Positions 1-11,419 of a stretch of 64,000 nucleotides of DNA are shown in pieces. The stretch comes from Fidelibacterota bacterium (GTDB lineage: Bacteria > Pseudomonadota > Alphaproteobacteria > Rhodospirillales > Rhodospirillaceae). The position numbers and the translations under genes are program-made. The stretch's first letter is position 1. Every line of letters begins with the position of its first letter. The notes beneath the pieces are model-generated. The model did not search any database. It saw nothing but the letters and a program-made list of their open reading frames with translations, and was not told the origin of the DNA. The DNA lies in the NCBI GenBank assembly GCA_002712165.1, contig PASS01000054.1, positions 8,428 through 72,427 on the forward strand, written 5' to 3'.

Positions 1-675
1 ATAGGGCTTGTTTCTGAAAATAGTGCTGCTGCTGATGCGGGCTTAATGGTGGATGATAAAATCCTTGCCATTGATGGTTCTCCGATTGACCGATTTGAGG
101 ATATTCAAAATATTGTCCAAATTGGAAATGGAGCTCCCCTAGAACTCCTTATAGAAAGAAATTTAACTGAGATTACTGTCACTTTGTCTCCGCGGTCTGT
201 CGATGGCACCGATCCCTTTGGTAATTCTGTGCGGCGCCATCTTATTGGAATTAGCGCTTCAGGAGAGACACGTGTTACGAACCTGGGACCTGTTTCGGCT
301 CTAGGTGTGGCCATTGGCCAGACCTATGAAATTATTGCAGGTACGGCCATAGCCGTTAGCCAGATGGTGTCGGGGGAACGTGGAGCAGAGGACCTTGGCG
401 GACCCATTAAAATTGCAAAATATTCAGGACAGGCAGCTAAGGCGGGAGCTGCAGGATTTATTCTTTTCATGGCGATCCTGTCAATAAACCTAGGAATTAT
501 CAATCTTTTCCCGATACCTCTGCTTGACGGCGGTCACCTGGTGTTTTACGCCATCGAGGCTTTGCGCGGTCGGCCAGTATCCGAGCAGGCCCAGGAGTGG
601 GGGATGCGTGCGGGATTAGCGTTAGTTATTGCGCTGATGGTTTTTGTAACCTGGAACGATATCGTTCATTTCTGA
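1..675 (+). CDS. rseP: Site-2 zinc metalloprotease RseP/RasP, C-terminal part (5' truncated by window edge)
   Basis: Frame is open from base 1; PDZ-like segment, then 'NLFPIPLLDGGHLVFYAIEALRGRPVS' typical of the M50 LDG motif; immediately upstream of bamA. Confidence 0.93.
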   Translation: MGLVSENSAAADAGLMVDDKILAIDGSPIDRFEDIQNIVQIGNGAPLELLIERNLTEITVTLSPRSVDGTDPFGNSVRRHLIGISASGETRVTNLGPVSALGVAIGQTYEIIAGTAIAVSQMVSGERGAEDLGGPIKIAKYSGQAAKAGAAGFILFMAILSINLGIINLFPIPLLDGGHLVFYAIEALRGRPVSEQAQEWGMRAGLALVIALMVFVTWNDIVHF

Positions 676-712
676 CCATCATGGCTAGTTCACACGGATA
701 GGTATCGCACAA

Positions 713-3094
713 TTGTTAAGTTGGAAGATCCGTATGAGATTGGCAGCCCAGTTATTTCAGCACCATGAGGCGCGTCAGAAAAGCTATTTGCAGCACAGCA
801 TCGCGCGATGGCCGCGTACTCTCTGGATCTTAATTCTAGGAATAATGCTGGCTGGTATACTACCTCCAAAATCGTGGTCGCAAAGTAGGAATATAGAAAC
901 GATTGGTGTCCTGGGTAGTCAGCGCATTGAGCCAGAAACAATTCGTACTTATTTGTCTGTCCGTGAAGGAGATCCATTCGATCCAGTACGAATAGATCGA
1001 TCATTAAAAAACTTATTTGCGACCGGTCTTTTTGCTGATGTCAATATTGCACAGCAAGGATCCATGCTTCTGGTTCGTGTGGTGGAGAATCCCATAATCA
1101 ATCGGATATCGGTGGAAGGTAATAAGCAAGTCGATGATGATGAGCTCGCCCCTGAAATTCAGCTCCGTCCACGCGTAGTTTATACACGAACCAAGGTACA
1201 GCAGGATGTCGACAAAATTCTTGAGTTATATAGGCGTGAAGGTCGTTTTGCTGCGCGTGTTGAGCCTAAGGTTATTGAACTACCACAAAATCGCGTGGAT
1301 GTGGTTTTTGAGGTGTCAGAGGGTCCACCAACCTATGTACGTACCATAAACTTCATCGGTAATGAGGCTTTTGATGACAACGAATTACGTGAAGTGATTC
1401 TTACAGAGGAAGAGCGTTGGTGGAAATTCTTTTCTTCAAGTGACACTTATGACCCTGATCGTATGAATTATGACCGCGAATTACTTCGACAGCATTACCT
1501 AGAAGAAGGTTATGCAGATTTTGAAGCAATTTCAGCTATAGCTGAACTCGCACCTAATCGTGAAAACTTTTATATGACTTTCACTGTTAAAGAGGGACCA
1601 CGTTACAGGCTAGATAAAGTTGATATGGAAATTTCTGTTGAAGACTTGCCACGGGAAACTCTTGAAGCTGCGATTGTTCCAGAACCTGGTGATTGGTATA
1701 ATGGTAAACAATTAGAAGAAACTATCGAAGCAGTTAGCGATGCCGCTGGTATTGCTGGCTATGCGTTCGTCGAGGTGCGACCACGCTTAAGGCGCAACAT
1801 AGAAAATCAAACTATTAGTGTCACGTTTGAGATTGCACAGGGACCACGTGTGTTTATCGAACGGGTAAACGTGACGGGCAACAACCGCACGATGGAAAAC
1901 GTAATAAGACGTGAAATGCTTTTGGTTGAAGGTGATGCATTTAATGCTGCAAAAGTTCGTCGCTCTAAAGTACGTCTCGACAATCTGGGATTTTTTAAGG
2001 AAAAGACAGTCGAAATTGATAGTACTCCTTCGGATCTATACCCGGATCGCACAATTCTTACAGCAAAGGTGGAGGAACAGAATACTGGTGAGCTAGCTTT
2101 TGGTGTCGGTTACTCAAGCACTACTGGAGCCCTTTTCGATATCGGTTATCGTGAACGCAACTTGTTAGGACGAGGGCAAGACTTGCGTGTAAATTTTAGT
2201 CTCTCTCAACAACAATCTCAGGTGAGTTTGGGATTTACTGAACCTTACTTTATGAATAGACGCTTAGCCGCGGGGGCGGACATATTTGCATCACGTACCG
2301 ACTACCAATCAGAAAGTGGCTTTACTCAAGAAAATTACGGTGGATCTGCCCGGATTGGGTTTAGTTATAATGAGTACTTATTCCAGCGATTTAATTATTC
2401 ATTACTCTGGACGAGCCTAGATGGATTAGACAACTCGACATCACAATTCGTTCAAGAACAAGCTGGCACAGCGGTTACCTCTGAGATTAGTACAACAATA
2501 GTCTATGACCGCCGAAACAATGTAATAGATCCTACCGGCGGGTTTTATGTTTCCTTATCTGGTGATTTGGCAGGTCTGGGCGGCAACGAAAGATTCGTGC
2601 GTGGTACAGTTGCTGGTGCTTATTATGCAGAACCTTTTAGTGGGTGGGTTCTCTCGGCAGAGGCTAGCGGAACATATATAGTTGGCTTAGGAGAAGAAGT
2701 TAAAATATACCAACGTTCTCAATTAGGAGGATTTTCGCTGAGAGGGTTTAGTGACTTTGGCGCGAGCCCTCGCGACGCAACAACAAGAGATGCTATCGGT
2801 GGTGATTGGATGGCCACCACAAATATTGAGCTTAGATTGCCGTTTGGTTTCTCCCCGGAAGCCGGTATTAAGGCTTATCTTTTTAATGACTGGGGAGTAA
2901 TTGGTCCGCCAAGAGACCTAAAAAAACGTGGGGTCTCGATTTTGGATTCACGTGCTATTCGTGGTGCGGCTGGTATTGGTGTCGAATGGACTTCAGTCCT
3001 GCCTATAACTGTGGATTATTCACCGTTGGTAATTAACGCTCAAAGCTTTGATCGCGTTACTCGTTTCCGAGTTAATTTTGGAACCCGTTTCTAA
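713..3094 (+). CDS. bamA: Outer membrane protein assembly factor BamA (POTRA domains plus Omp85 barrel)
   Basis: Repeated POTRA-like segments; 'GGFSLRGFSDFGASPRD' barrel motif; C-terminal '..RFRVNFGTRF'; true start may be downstream of 713. Confidence 0.95.
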   Translation: MLSWKIRMRLAAQLFQHHEARQKSYLQHSIARWPRTLWILILGIMLAGILPPKSWSQSRNIETIGVLGSQRIEPETIRTYLSVREGDPFDPVRIDRSLKNLFATGLFADVNIAQQGSMLLVRVVENPIINRISVEGNKQVDDDELAPEIQLRPRVVYTRTKVQQDVDKILELYRREGRFAARVEPKVIELPQNRVDVVFEVSEGPPTYVRTINFIGNEAFDDNELREVILTEEERWWKFFSSSDTYDPDRMNYDRELLRQHYLEEGYADFEAISAIAELAPNRENFYMTFTVKEGPRYRLDKVDMEISVEDLPRETLEAAIVPEPGDWYNGKQLEETIEAVSDAAGIAGYAFVEVRPRLRRNIENQTISVTFEIAQGPRVFIERVNVTGNNRTMENVIRREMLLVEGDAFNAAKVRRSKVRLDNLGFFKEKTVEIDSTPSDLYPDRTILTAKVEEQNTGELAFGVGYSSTTGALFDIGYRERNLLGRGQDLRVNFSLSQQQSQVSLGFTEPYFMNRRLAAGADIFASRTDYQSESGFTQENYGGSARIGFSYNEYLFQRFNYSLLWTSLDGLDNSTSQFVQEQAGTAVTSEISTTIVYDRRNNVIDPTGGFYVSLSGDLAGLGGNERFVRGTVAGAYYAEPFSGWVLSAEASGTYIVGLGEEVKIYQRSQLGGFSLRGFSDFGASPRDATTRDAIGGDWMATTNIELRLPFGFSPEAGIKAYLFNDWGVIGPPRDLKKRGVSILDSRAIRGAAGIGVEWTSVLPITVDYSPLVINAQSFDRVTRFRVNFGTRF

Positions 3095-3107
3095 ATAGAG
3101 GTACCCG

Positions 3108-3740
3108 ATGAAGACTATTGAAAAAAAATATACCTTTCTCACAGTATTAACTGTAACCGCAGTCATGATTTCTTTACTTGTGCCAAATTCGACTGCGAAT
3201 GCGCAGGCTGAGAATCTGCCCGTTCCAGTCATTGGAGTTGTAGACACTGACCTCATACTACAAGAGTCTTTGGCGGCAAAGGGTGTGCGGCTTGAGCGCG
3301 ATAAATACGCTAACCAGTACCAAACACAAGTTAAGGATACTGAGGAACAGCTCCGCTCCGAAGATCAGGAGTTGTCGCAGCAACGTGGCGTTCTTGCACC
3401 AGAGGTCTTTCAGCAGCGTGCACAAGCCTTTCAGCAGAAGCTTGCTGACTTTCAGACACAATTGCAGGATAAACAAGGACGATTGGATTTTGCCTTTCAA
3501 CAAGCCATGCAGGAAATTGGAAATACTATTATGGTTGTTTCCAGTGAGATCGCAAAAGAACGAGGTATAAATGCGGTGATGGCCCGCAGTCAGTTAATGA
3601 TATTTGATCCATCAATGGATATCACTAAGCCAGTTCTGGATAAACTGAACGAGCGGTTAGGCACGGTAGTATTCCAAAACCCTGAAACCTTGCAAAGACA
3701 GGGTGCAGACGGTGCCGCAGCCTCTGGGAACCTGCAGTAA
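3108..3740 (+). CDS. skp: OmpH/Skp family periplasmic chaperone
   Basis: Signal peptide, 'IGVVDTDLILQES', long Q-rich coiled coil; position between bamA and lpxD. Confidence 0.88.
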   Translation: MKTIEKKYTFLTVLTVTAVMISLLVPNSTANAQAENLPVPVIGVVDTDLILQESLAAKGVRLERDKYANQYQTQVKDTEEQLRSEDQELSQQRGVLAPEVFQQRAQAFQQKLADFQTQLQDKQGRLDFAFQQAMQEIGNTIMVVSSEIAKERGINAVMARSQLMIFDPSMDITKPVLDKLNERLGTVVFQNPETLQRQGADGAAASGNLQ

Positions 3741-3760
3741 TCAACCGGACGATATAGAAT

Positions 3761-4777
3761 ATGCCCGATCCACGGTTTTATAACCGCTCCGGGCCTTTCA
3801 CGTTGAAAGATCTGGCAGCTAGGTGCCACGCTGATCTTGCTGAGACAGCGTTATCTGATCAGCTTGTACACGATATTAGCACCATAGGCGATGCTGGTGC
3901 TGAGGATATCGTCTATGTATCTGATGCTTCTTATCTAGAGTCATTCTCTTTGAGTCGATGTGGTGCAGTCGTGATCTCTCGAGATTTTTTATCCGAAATT
4001 TCAAGCAACGTGCCCTCTATTGTTACGAATCAACCGAAGCTAGTGTTTGCGCAGATTGCAGCAGCTTTCTATCCTGATTCATTGAATATACCGTTAGATC
4101 AGGAAATTGCGGTTTCTCCTGATGCATCTATTGGTTCAAAAGTGCATATTGCGCCGGGAGTTGTTATTGGTCCAAAAGCTGAGATAGGTGAGGGGACATA
4201 TTTAGGAGCGAATTCTACTATTGGTCCAGGAGTCACTCTCGGTGAACATTGTGTTGTTGGTGCAAATGTGGCGGTTAATTACGCTATAATTGGTGATAGG
4301 GTTAGTATTTCTGCAGGTAGTCAGATTGGGCAAGAGGGGTTTGGTTTTTTCCCCTCTAAGACAGGTCATCAAAAAATTCCTCAATTAGGACGGGTTATCA
4401 TAAATGATGATGTGGATATCGGTGCTAATTCTACCGTAGATAGAGGATCGCTGGGCGATACGAAAATCGGAGCTGGAACCAAAATCGATAATCTGGTTCA
4501 GATTGGGCATAACGCAGAGATTGGGCGCGAGTGCATTATCGTAGCTCATGTCGGTATCTCCGGTAGCTGTAAAATAGGCAATAAAGTTATAATTGGCGGG
4601 CAGGCGGGCCTTGCTAACCATGTCACTGTTGGGGATGGTGCTCAAATAGCCGCAAAATCAGGTATAATGCGCGACGTTCTCGCCGGCAAAGCTGTTATGG
4701 GATATCCTGCAAAAGCTATTCAGCAGTTTTGGCGTGAGGTAACAGTATTGTCGCGGTTGACCAAACGACCCGACTAA
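3761..4777 (+). CDS. lpxD: UDP-3-O-(3-hydroxyacyl)glucosamine N-acyltransferase
   Basis: Left-handed beta-helix hexapeptide repeats, '[49 protein letters not shown]'. Confidence 0.96.
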   Translation: MPDPRFYNRSGPFTLKDLAARCHADLAETALSDQLVHDISTIGDAGAEDIVYVSDASYLESFSLSRCGAVVISRDFLSEISSNVPSIVTNQPKLVFAQIAAAFYPDSLNIPLDQEIAVSPDASIGSKVHIAPGVVIGPKAEIGEGTYLGANSTIGPGVTLGEHCVVGANVAVNYAIIGDRVSISAGSQIGQEGFGFFPSKTGHQKIPQLGRVIINDDVDIGANSTVDRGSLGDTKIGAGTKIDNLVQIGHNAEIGRECIIVAHVGISGSCKIGNKVIIGGQAGLANHVTVGDGAQIAAKSGIMRDVLAGKAVMGYPAKAIQQFWREVTVLSRLTKRPD

Positions 4778-4836
4778 TTCTAAATGTCGTTGACTTTTAG
4801 TGAAGTATCTACGGGTACTATTGTGAGGGCCTGGCC

Positions 4837-5304
4837 ATGGAGCGACAAACGAGTAGCGAGAGCGGTATAACTATCGATATTCATCGTATTGTCGAAATGA
4901 TTCCGCATCGCTATCCATTTTTATTAATTGATCGTCTGACAGATGTTGTTCCAGGTGAATCTGCCGTTGGAATGAAGAATGTCAGCTACAATGAGCCTTT
5001 CTTTCAAGGACATTTTCCAAGCCGACCAGTTATGCCCGGTGTACTGATTGTGGAAGCGATGGCTCAAACGGCAGCAGTGATAGTTGTGGCGTCTTTGGGA
5101 GACTCTGCGGAGGGGAAACTTGTTTATTTTATGTCGATTGATAATGCCCGTTTTCGTAAACCGGTAGAACCTGGAGACCAGCTTCGCCTTGTTTGTAAAA
5201 AGGAGCGTCAGCGTGGGGGTGTGTGGAAATTTAATGGTGAAGCCCTAGTGGGCAATACGGTCGTGGCTGAAGCTACTTATACAGCTATGATTATGGATAG
5301 TTAA
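4837..5304 (+). CDS. fabZ: 3-hydroxyacyl-ACP dehydratase FabZ
   Basis: 'MIPHRYPFLLIDRL' and 'FFQGHFPSRPVMPGVLIVEAMAQ' hot-dog motifs. Confidence 0.97.
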   Translation: MERQTSSESGITIDIHRIVEMIPHRYPFLLIDRLTDVVPGESAVGMKNVSYNEPFFQGHFPSRPVMPGVLIVEAMAQTAAVIVVASLGDSAEGKLVYFMSIDNARFRKPVEPGDQLRLVCKKERQRGGVWKFNGEALVGNTVVAEATYTAMIMDS

Positions 5305-5324
5305 TTCGTTTAGCGGTCTTATTA

Positions 5325-6146
5325 GTGGACACTTCTCCCCAAATAGAACGTATCCATTCAACTGCGCTGGTGGACAAGAGGGCGCAGTTAGGAAGCGGTG
5401 TGGATATAGGCCCTTACTGCGTGGTGGGTCCAAATGTAATATTGGATGATGGAGTACGGCTGATATCTCATGTTGTAGTTGATGGGTGCACCAAAATCGG
5501 CGCCCGTACGATTCTTCATCCTTTTTCTTCGCTCGGTACAGCCCCCCAACATTTGCATAACAAAGGTGAAATGGCGCAATTAAGCATTGGCCAAAACAAT
5601 ATAATTCGCGAACACGTGACATTGCATGTGGGTACAGAAGATGGGCGAATGGAAACGAAAGTAGGGGATCATTGCTTTTTTATGGTGGGGTCCCATGTAG
5701 CGCATGACTGCATTATTGGTGATAATGTAATTCTTACTAATAGTGTGGCATTGGGTGGGCACGTGACTGTGGGTGACTATGCGGTCATCGGTGGGCTAAC
5801 AGGCGTGCATCAGTATGTTAGGATTGGCAAGCATTCAATGGTAGGAGGCTTATCTGGTGTAGAAAAGGATGTCATTCCCTACGCCTTAGCTATGGGCAAC
5901 CGTGCCAAGTTAACTGGTCTTAATATTGTTGGTTTGCGTCGGCGAGGATTCTCCCGGAGTGATATTCGAAGCTTGAGGACGGCTTATGGCCTTCTATTTT
6001 CTCAAGGCGGGACTTTGAGTGAGCGTTTGAAAGAGGTAGCCGATTTGTTCTCTGATCACGCAGGCGTGATGGAGATCATAAATTTTATTCGTGAGGACTC
6101 CTCTCGGCCTATTTGTACCCCTGCCATAAACGGTAATGGTGGGTGA
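5325..6146 (+). CDS. lpxA: UDP-N-acetylglucosamine O-acyltransferase
   Basis: Hexapeptide repeats, 'IGVHQYVRIGKHSMVGGLSGVEKDVIPYALAMGNRAKLTGLNIVGLRRRGFSRSDI'; GTG start. Confidence 0.96.
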   Translation: MDTSPQIERIHSTALVDKRAQLGSGVDIGPYCVVGPNVILDDGVRLISHVVVDGCTKIGARTILHPFSSLGTAPQHLHNKGEMAQLSIGQNNIIREHVTLHVGTEDGRMETKVGDHCFFMVGSHVAHDCIIGDNVILTNSVALGGHVTVGDYAVIGGLTGVHQYVRIGKHSMVGGLSGVEKDVIPYALAMGNRAKLTGLNIVGLRRRGFSRSDIRSLRTAYGLLFSQGGTLSERLKEVADLFSDHAGVMEIINFIREDSSRPICTPAINGNGG

Positions 6147-6155
6147 CTCGTATCC

Positions 6156-7010
6156 ATGGCGAGCGGAACTACTAATATGAAACTTGGAATTATCGCAGGT
6201 GGAGGGGCCCTGCCTGGATTGCTCGCTTCAGCATGCGCAGACTCCGATCGTGCATCATATATACTGGCTTTGACAGGATTCGCAGAAGAGAAACGCATGC
6301 CACGCCCCCCTGATGCTTGGGTGCAACTTGGCGAAGTGGGCAAAGGTTTACAGATTTTACGACAGGCCGGGGTTAAAGACGTAGTCATGGCAGGGTCAGT
6401 GGTGCGACCCCCATTGAGAAATATGAAAACAGATATTAAAGGAGCTGCTTTGCTAGCAAGGGTTGTTGGAAGAACTTTCGGTGATGATCGAATATTGACT
6501 GCTGTTATTGCGGAAATCGAGAGCGAGGGCTTTCGAGTGGTTGGTATTGACAGCATTTTAAAAACTTTACTAGCGGAGGCTGGGCCTTTGGGTAGTCACT
6601 TACCAGATCCTGTAGCCGCCCAAGATATTGTGCGGGGATTTGAGGTAGCCCGATCCCTAGGTGCAGCTGATGTTGGCCAAGCTGTAGTCGTGCAAGAGGG
6701 AATTGTATTGGGCGTTGAAGCTGCAGAGGGCACTGATGCACTTTTAGCTCGATGCTTTGATTTGCGCCAAGCAGGCCTAGGTGGCGTGTTGATCAAAGCA
6801 AAAAAACCTCAACAGGAAAGGCGTGCCGACCTTCCAACTATAGGAGTTGATACTATTAAAAACGCACACGCGGCCGGTTTGAGGGGAATTGCAATTGAGG
6901 CTGGCCACGCGCTTATTATTGATAAGTCATCTGTTTCAGCGCTCGCTGATGACCTAGGAATATTTGTTGTAGGACATACTGACTGCAATTCTGAGGTTGG
7001 CATTGGATAA
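6156..7010 (+). CDS. lpxI: UDP-2,3-diacylglucosamine pyrophosphatase LpxI
   Basis: 'LGIIAGGGALPGLLA', 'TIGVDTIKNAHAAGLRGIAIEAGHALIID' LpxI motifs; between lpxA and lpxB. Confidence 0.93.
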   Translation: MASGTTNMKLGIIAGGGALPGLLASACADSDRASYILALTGFAEEKRMPRPPDAWVQLGEVGKGLQILRQAGVKDVVMAGSVVRPPLRNMKTDIKGAALLARVVGRTFGDDRILTAVIAEIESEGFRVVGIDSILKTLLAEAGPLGSHLPDPVAAQDIVRGFEVARSLGAADVGQAVVVQEGIVLGVEAAEGTDALLARCFDLRQAGLGGVLIKAKKPQQERRADLPTIGVDTIKNAHAAGLRGIAIEAGHALIIDKSSVSALADDLGIFVVGHTDCNSEVGIG

Positions 7011-8184
7011 GAAGAGCACTGTGCCTCTAATTTATATTGTCGCGTGCGAATCCTCGGGCGACCATATAGGTGCACTTCTAATTAAAGCGCTGAAGGCCAA
7101 AGCAGACGGAAAAGTTAGTTTTGCTGGAATCGGTGGGGAGCAAATGGTAGATGCAGGGCTTGGCCGCCTTTTTGACCCTAAGGAATTGGCTCTAATTGGG
7201 ATCTTTGAAGTCTTGCCGAAAGCTCCTTTAGTACTTCGGCGAGTTTCCAAAGTTCTAAAAGATATAGAGTTAAAGCAACCTGATATTTTGGTAACCATAG
7301 ACTCATGGGGTTTTACTGGCAGAATTCATCAACACTTAGCTCGTAAGGGGAGTACTATCCCTAGGCTGCGCTATGTTGCACCACAGGTTTGGGCCTGGCG
7401 GCCAGGGCGCGCAAAGCAATTATCACAGTGGATTCACCATCTCTTAGCCCTACTGCCTTTTGAGCCAAAGTATTTTACGCCCCACGGTCTACCTACGACT
7501 TGGGTAGGTCACCCAGCTGTAGAGAGTGGGTTTGACGGTGGCGATGGTCTTTCGTTTAGAAATCGCTACGGTATTAAGACCAGTCAAACAGTGATTGGTC
7601 TTTTGCCAGGCAGCCGGCGGAGCGAAGTATCGCGATTGCTACCAGTATTCTGTGAAACCATTATTCGGTTATCACAGAATCACTCCGATATTCATATTGT
7701 ATTGCCTACCGTTGAAGCCGTAGCTGATATTGTCTCAAATAGAGTACAACGATTGCCAGATAATGGTTTAACTATAGTTACACATAATAACGAGCGCCGC
7801 GATGCCTTCGCCGCGATGGATGTCGCTATTGCAGCCTCTGGGACCGTCTCTCTTGAGCTTGCTGTTGCATTGGTACCTCATGTTGTCGCCTATCAGGTGA
7901 ATGTACTATCCGCATTAGCATTTCGTTATCTAGCAAGAACAACACGTGTTAATCTTGTAAATATTCTCCTAGGGCGTGATTCAATACCCGAAAGGCTACA
8001 ATCGCAGTGCAGTGCGAGTGTTTTATCTGAAGATATCAGTATTCTCCTTAAAGACGAATCGGCCCGCGTTGCTCAGCATTCAGATTTTATAGAGGTTAGA
8101 AAACAACTTTCTCCATCAGGTAAGCTGCCCAGCCACGCAGCGGCTGAAGTTATCATTTCTCTTGTTGGCGCATCGGCGAAATGA
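6997..8184 (+). CDS. lpxB: Lipid-A-disaccharide synthase
   Basis: 'ACESSGDHIGA', 'YVAPQVWAWRPGRAKQLSQWIHHLLALLPFEPKYF', 'LLPGSRRSEVSRLLPVF'; overlaps lpxI end. Confidence 0.95.
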   Translation: MALDKKSTVPLIYIVACESSGDHIGALLIKALKAKADGKVSFAGIGGEQMVDAGLGRLFDPKELALIGIFEVLPKAPLVLRRVSKVLKDIELKQPDILVTIDSWGFTGRIHQHLARKGSTIPRLRYVAPQVWAWRPGRAKQLSQWIHHLLALLPFEPKYFTPHGLPTTWVGHPAVESGFDGGDGLSFRNRYGIKTSQTVIGLLPGSRRSEVSRLLPVFCETIIRLSQNHSDIHIVLPTVEAVADIVSNRVQRLPDNGLTIVTHNNERRDAFAAMDVAIAASGTVSLELAVALVPHVVAYQVNVLSALAFRYLARTTRVNLVNILLGRDSIPERLQSQCSASVLSEDISILLKDESARVAQHSDFIEVRKQLSPSGKLPSHAAAEVIISLVGASAK

Positions 8185-8254
8185 ATTACATTCTAGATGC
8201 TCAGAGGAGTTGAAGCGCTGCTAGTGCGTCAGCCATTCTTTGAACAAACAAAAA

Positions 8255-9613
8255 CTAAGTACGTTGTTCGAGTGTTAAAAACTTACGCTTGGTTTCGCCC
8301 GTATAAAGCTGTCGCGGCCGACCAATCTTTTGTAGAGGGTCGCCAATCATCTCTTGCCACTGGGCTATCCACCCTGTAGTTCGCGCTAAGGCAAACAAAG
8401 CCGTGAACATGGTAACGGGTATACCCATCGCTTGGAAAATTATTCCCGAATAAAAATCGACATTAGGATATAGCTTTTTTTCGATGAAATAATCATCTTC
8501 GAGAGCTATACGCTCAAGTTCCATTGCAATGTCAAGGAGTGGATTGTTTTTTATTCCAAGTTCTTCCAAGACCTCGTGGCAGGGACGTGACATTATCCGA
8601 GCTCGTGGATCATAGTTTTTATAAACTCGGTGGCCAAAACCCATCAGCCGGAATGGGTCGTCTTTATCTTTGGCCCGTTTGACGAACTCGGGAATATGAT
8701 TTTTATTTCCGATCTCATTGAGCATAGTGAGCACTGCCTCATTTGCGCCACCATGAGCCGGTCCCCATAGAGAAGCTATGCCTGCTGCGATGCAGGCGAA
8801 TGGATTTGCTCCAGATGAGCCTGCAAGTCGTACAGTTGAAGTCGAGGCGTTTTGCTCATGATCTGCATGAAGAATGAGAATGCGGTCCATCGCTTTAGCT
8901 AGTGTTGGACTGACTTTGTAAGACTCACAAGGAGTCGCAAACATCATATGCAAGAAGTTCTCGGCATATCCTAAGTCATTACGAGGATAGATAAACGGCT
9001 GACCAAGTGAGTACTTGAACGCCCACGCGGCAATCGTGGGCATTTTAGCAATTAGTCGGTAAGAGGAGACCATACGATGCTCAGGATTATTAATATCTAA
9101 GCTGTCGTGATAAAAAGCTGATAGTGCCCCTACCACGCCACACATAATGGCCATAGGGTGCCCATCGCGCCTAAAACCAGAATAAAAATTATGAAATTGT
9201 TCATGGAGCATGGAGTGGTATGTAATATCGTGCTCGAACTGGCGTTTTTGACTAGAATTAGGAAGTTCACCATTAAGCATTAAATAGGCGACTTCTTCGA
9301 AGTTACACTTTTCAGCAAGGTCTTCGATGGGATACCCACGGTGCAGAAGAATGCCTTTACCGCCATCAATATAGGTGATTTTTGAATCACAGCTGCCAGT
9401 GGATGTGAATCCAGGGTCATAGGTGAACATGCCGGTTTCAGAATAGAATTTTCGTATGTCAACGACATCGGGACCCGTGGCACCTTCAAGCACAGGAAAA
9501 GACCAAGATTGATCAGTCTGATTATCTTTCAGTGTGACGGTTTTTGATCGTTTCGTTTTGGGGGCGGTCTTTGGCTGAGTTGTCATTGCCACTGTGCGTG
9601 CCTTTCCTTGCAT
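8255..9613 (-). CDS. gltA: Citrate synthase
   Basis: '[49 protein letters not shown]', '[15 protein letters not shown]'. Confidence 0.97.
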   Translation of the reverse strand: MQGKARTVAMTTQPKTAPKTKRSKTVTLKDNQTDQSWSFPVLEGATGPDVVDIRKFYSETGMFTYDPGFTSTGSCDSKITYIDGGKGILLHRGYPIEDLAEKCNFEEVAYLMLNGELPNSSQKRQFEHDITYHSMLHEQFHNFYSGFRRDGHPMAIMCGVVGALSAFYHDSLDINNPEHRMVSSYRLIAKMPTIAAWAFKYSLGQPFIYPRNDLGYAENFLHMMFATPCESYKVSPTLAKAMDRILILHADHEQNASTSTVRLAGSSGANPFACIAAGIASLWGPAHGGANEAVLTMLNEIGNKNHIPEFVKRAKDKDDPFRLMGFGHRVYKNYDPRARIMSRPCHEVLEELGIKNNPLLDIAMELERIALEDDYFIEKKLYPNVDFYSGIIFQAMGIPVTMFTALFALARTTGWIAQWQEMIGDPLQKIGRPRQLYTGETKRKFLTLEQRT

Positions 9614-9725
9614 GTTCGCCTAAACTGTATTTTCCGGCTTATAGCCCTCTATGCTGCGGCGCGTTTAAAGCACTATACTGAAAAGTCTTTCTAAATCAAT
9701 CTATGCGAGTAATTAGTGTGCCCCC

Positions 9726-11129
9726 TTACTCGGGTAGCACACCACTGAATCGGGCAATACTTTCCTTTTTTCCAAGTACTTCCATTACCTCAAAGATAGA
9801 TGGTGAAACAGTGGAGCCGCAAAGTGCTGCTCGTAGCGGTTGTGCCACTTTACCTAGCTTTAGACCCTTTTGCTCTGCCAATGTTCTTAAACATGATTCA
9901 AGTATGGGAGCTCTCCAATCCGTTTCGTCTTTTAATAAATCAATGGTAGCGCGAATTACTTTACCATTATCATTTATGAGAACATCTCGTGCTTTGTCGT
10001 CCATAGGAAGTGGCAGTGTATGCACGTAAAATATTGCCGATTGTGATAACTCACTAACAGTCTTAGAGCGCGTCTTAAGCCCTGCCATGCCCTTAGTGAG
10101 ACGAGTAATAGCATTCGTATTCAAAGATCTACAGAGCGTTTTTTCAAGTCGAGGGGCGATATTTTTTACGAGGATTTCATCTGAAGATTCGCGAATATAA
10201 TGACCATTCAAATTTTTAAGCTTATCGATGTTAAAGCGCGAAGGCGCCCGGCCCACATCCTTAATATTGAACCACTCAATAGCATTAGTATCAGATATGA
10301 TTTCGTCATCCCCATGACTCCATCCTAAACGAATTAGATAATTACGCAGTGCTTCAGGTAGGAATCCCATATCGCGGTAAGAATCGATACCAAGTGAGCC
10401 GTGCCGCTTTGACAATTTCGCTCCATCGGCTCCGTGTATTAGTGGAATATGAGCATATATTGGCATCTTACCGCCGAGCGCGCGGACTAATTGGATTTGC
10501 CGAAAGGAGTTATTTAGATGGTCATCACCCCGAATTATATGAGTTATACTCATGTCGATATCATCAACAACCGCTGATAACATATATGTTGGGGTGCCAT
10601 CTGATCGAACAAGTATCATATCGTCGAGCTGATCGTTGGATACTGTAACTGTACCTTGGACAAGATCTTCTATGACTGTGTCACCCTTCTTCGGCGCTTT
10701 AAAGCGCACCGATGGTTTTACGTTTGGTGGCACATCTTTAGGGTCTCGATCTCGCCAGCGCCCATCATAGCGTATTGATAGCCCCTGTGCTTTTTGATCC
10801 TGCCTCATTGCAGACAACTCCTCAGGGGTACAATAGCAATGATAAGCGTTTCCAGCGGCGAGCAGCCGTTCTACTGCTAATCTGTGTTGGTCTGAGCGTG
10901 AACTCTGGAAGACCACATCGTCATCCCACGGTAAGCCGATCCATTTAAGACCTTTGAGTATTGCTTCGATGGCCTCATCTGTCGAACGAGCCTGATCAGT
11001 ATCTTCGATACGGAGAAGGAATTTTCCGCCAGTATGTTTTGCGTACAAATAATTGAATAACGCCGTTCTTGTGCCACCGATATGAAGATATCCGGTAGGT
11101 GAGGGAGCAAAGCGGGTCACTACAGTCAT
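9726..11129 (-). CDS. gltX: Glutamyl-tRNA synthetase
   Basis: 'RFAPSPTGYLHIGGTRTALFNYLYA' (HIGH) and 'GAKLSKRHG' (KMSKS-like). Confidence 0.96.
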   Translation of the reverse strand: MTVVTRFAPSPTGYLHIGGTRTALFNYLYAKHTGGKFLLRIEDTDQARSTDEAIEAILKGLKWIGLPWDDDVVFQSSRSDQHRLAVERLLAAGNAYHCYCTPEELSAMRQDQKAQGLSIRYDGRWRDRDPKDVPPNVKPSVRFKAPKKGDTVIEDLVQGTVTVSNDQLDDMILVRSDGTPTYMLSAVVDDIDMSITHIIRGDDHLNNSFRQIQLVRALGGKMPIYAHIPLIHGADGAKLSKRHGSLGIDSYRDMGFLPEALRNYLIRLGWSHGDDEIISDTNAIEWFNIKDVGRAPSRFNIDKLKNLNGHYIRESSDEILVKNIAPRLEKTLCRSLNTNAITRLTKGMAGLKTRSKTVSELSQSAIFYVHTLPLPMDDKARDVLINDNGKVIRATIDLLKDETDWRAPILESCLRTLAEQKGLKLGKVAQPLRAALCGSTVSPSIFEVMEVLGKKESIARFSGVLPE

Positions 11130-11419
11130 ATTACATCGTACATTTAGCTGTGAGTTAATCGGGCAAGCAGAGGTGCATAGGGCACTTTGATGAGGGATGG
11201 TTTAGCACATCTATATGTTCGGTAAAGCTGGTGTAATTATTTATGGGTTATACACATTGCATTCCTAGAATCTTGGCAGGCAATTTTTCTAAGCCGTTGC
11301 CGTTAAAGGATGAACCTGCATATTAGTCTTTATTAGTTAATAACAAAGTGGGTTGCGCTAAGATTTTTCTCAGGCATTAGTTTCCAAATCGCTGGCGCAT
11401 GATACTCAGTTTTAAGTAC

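Noticed and set aside
6056-6556. 166-aa minus-strand ORF over lpxA/lpxI
   Set aside because: Antisense to well-supported lpxA and lpxI; low-complexity composition, no motif
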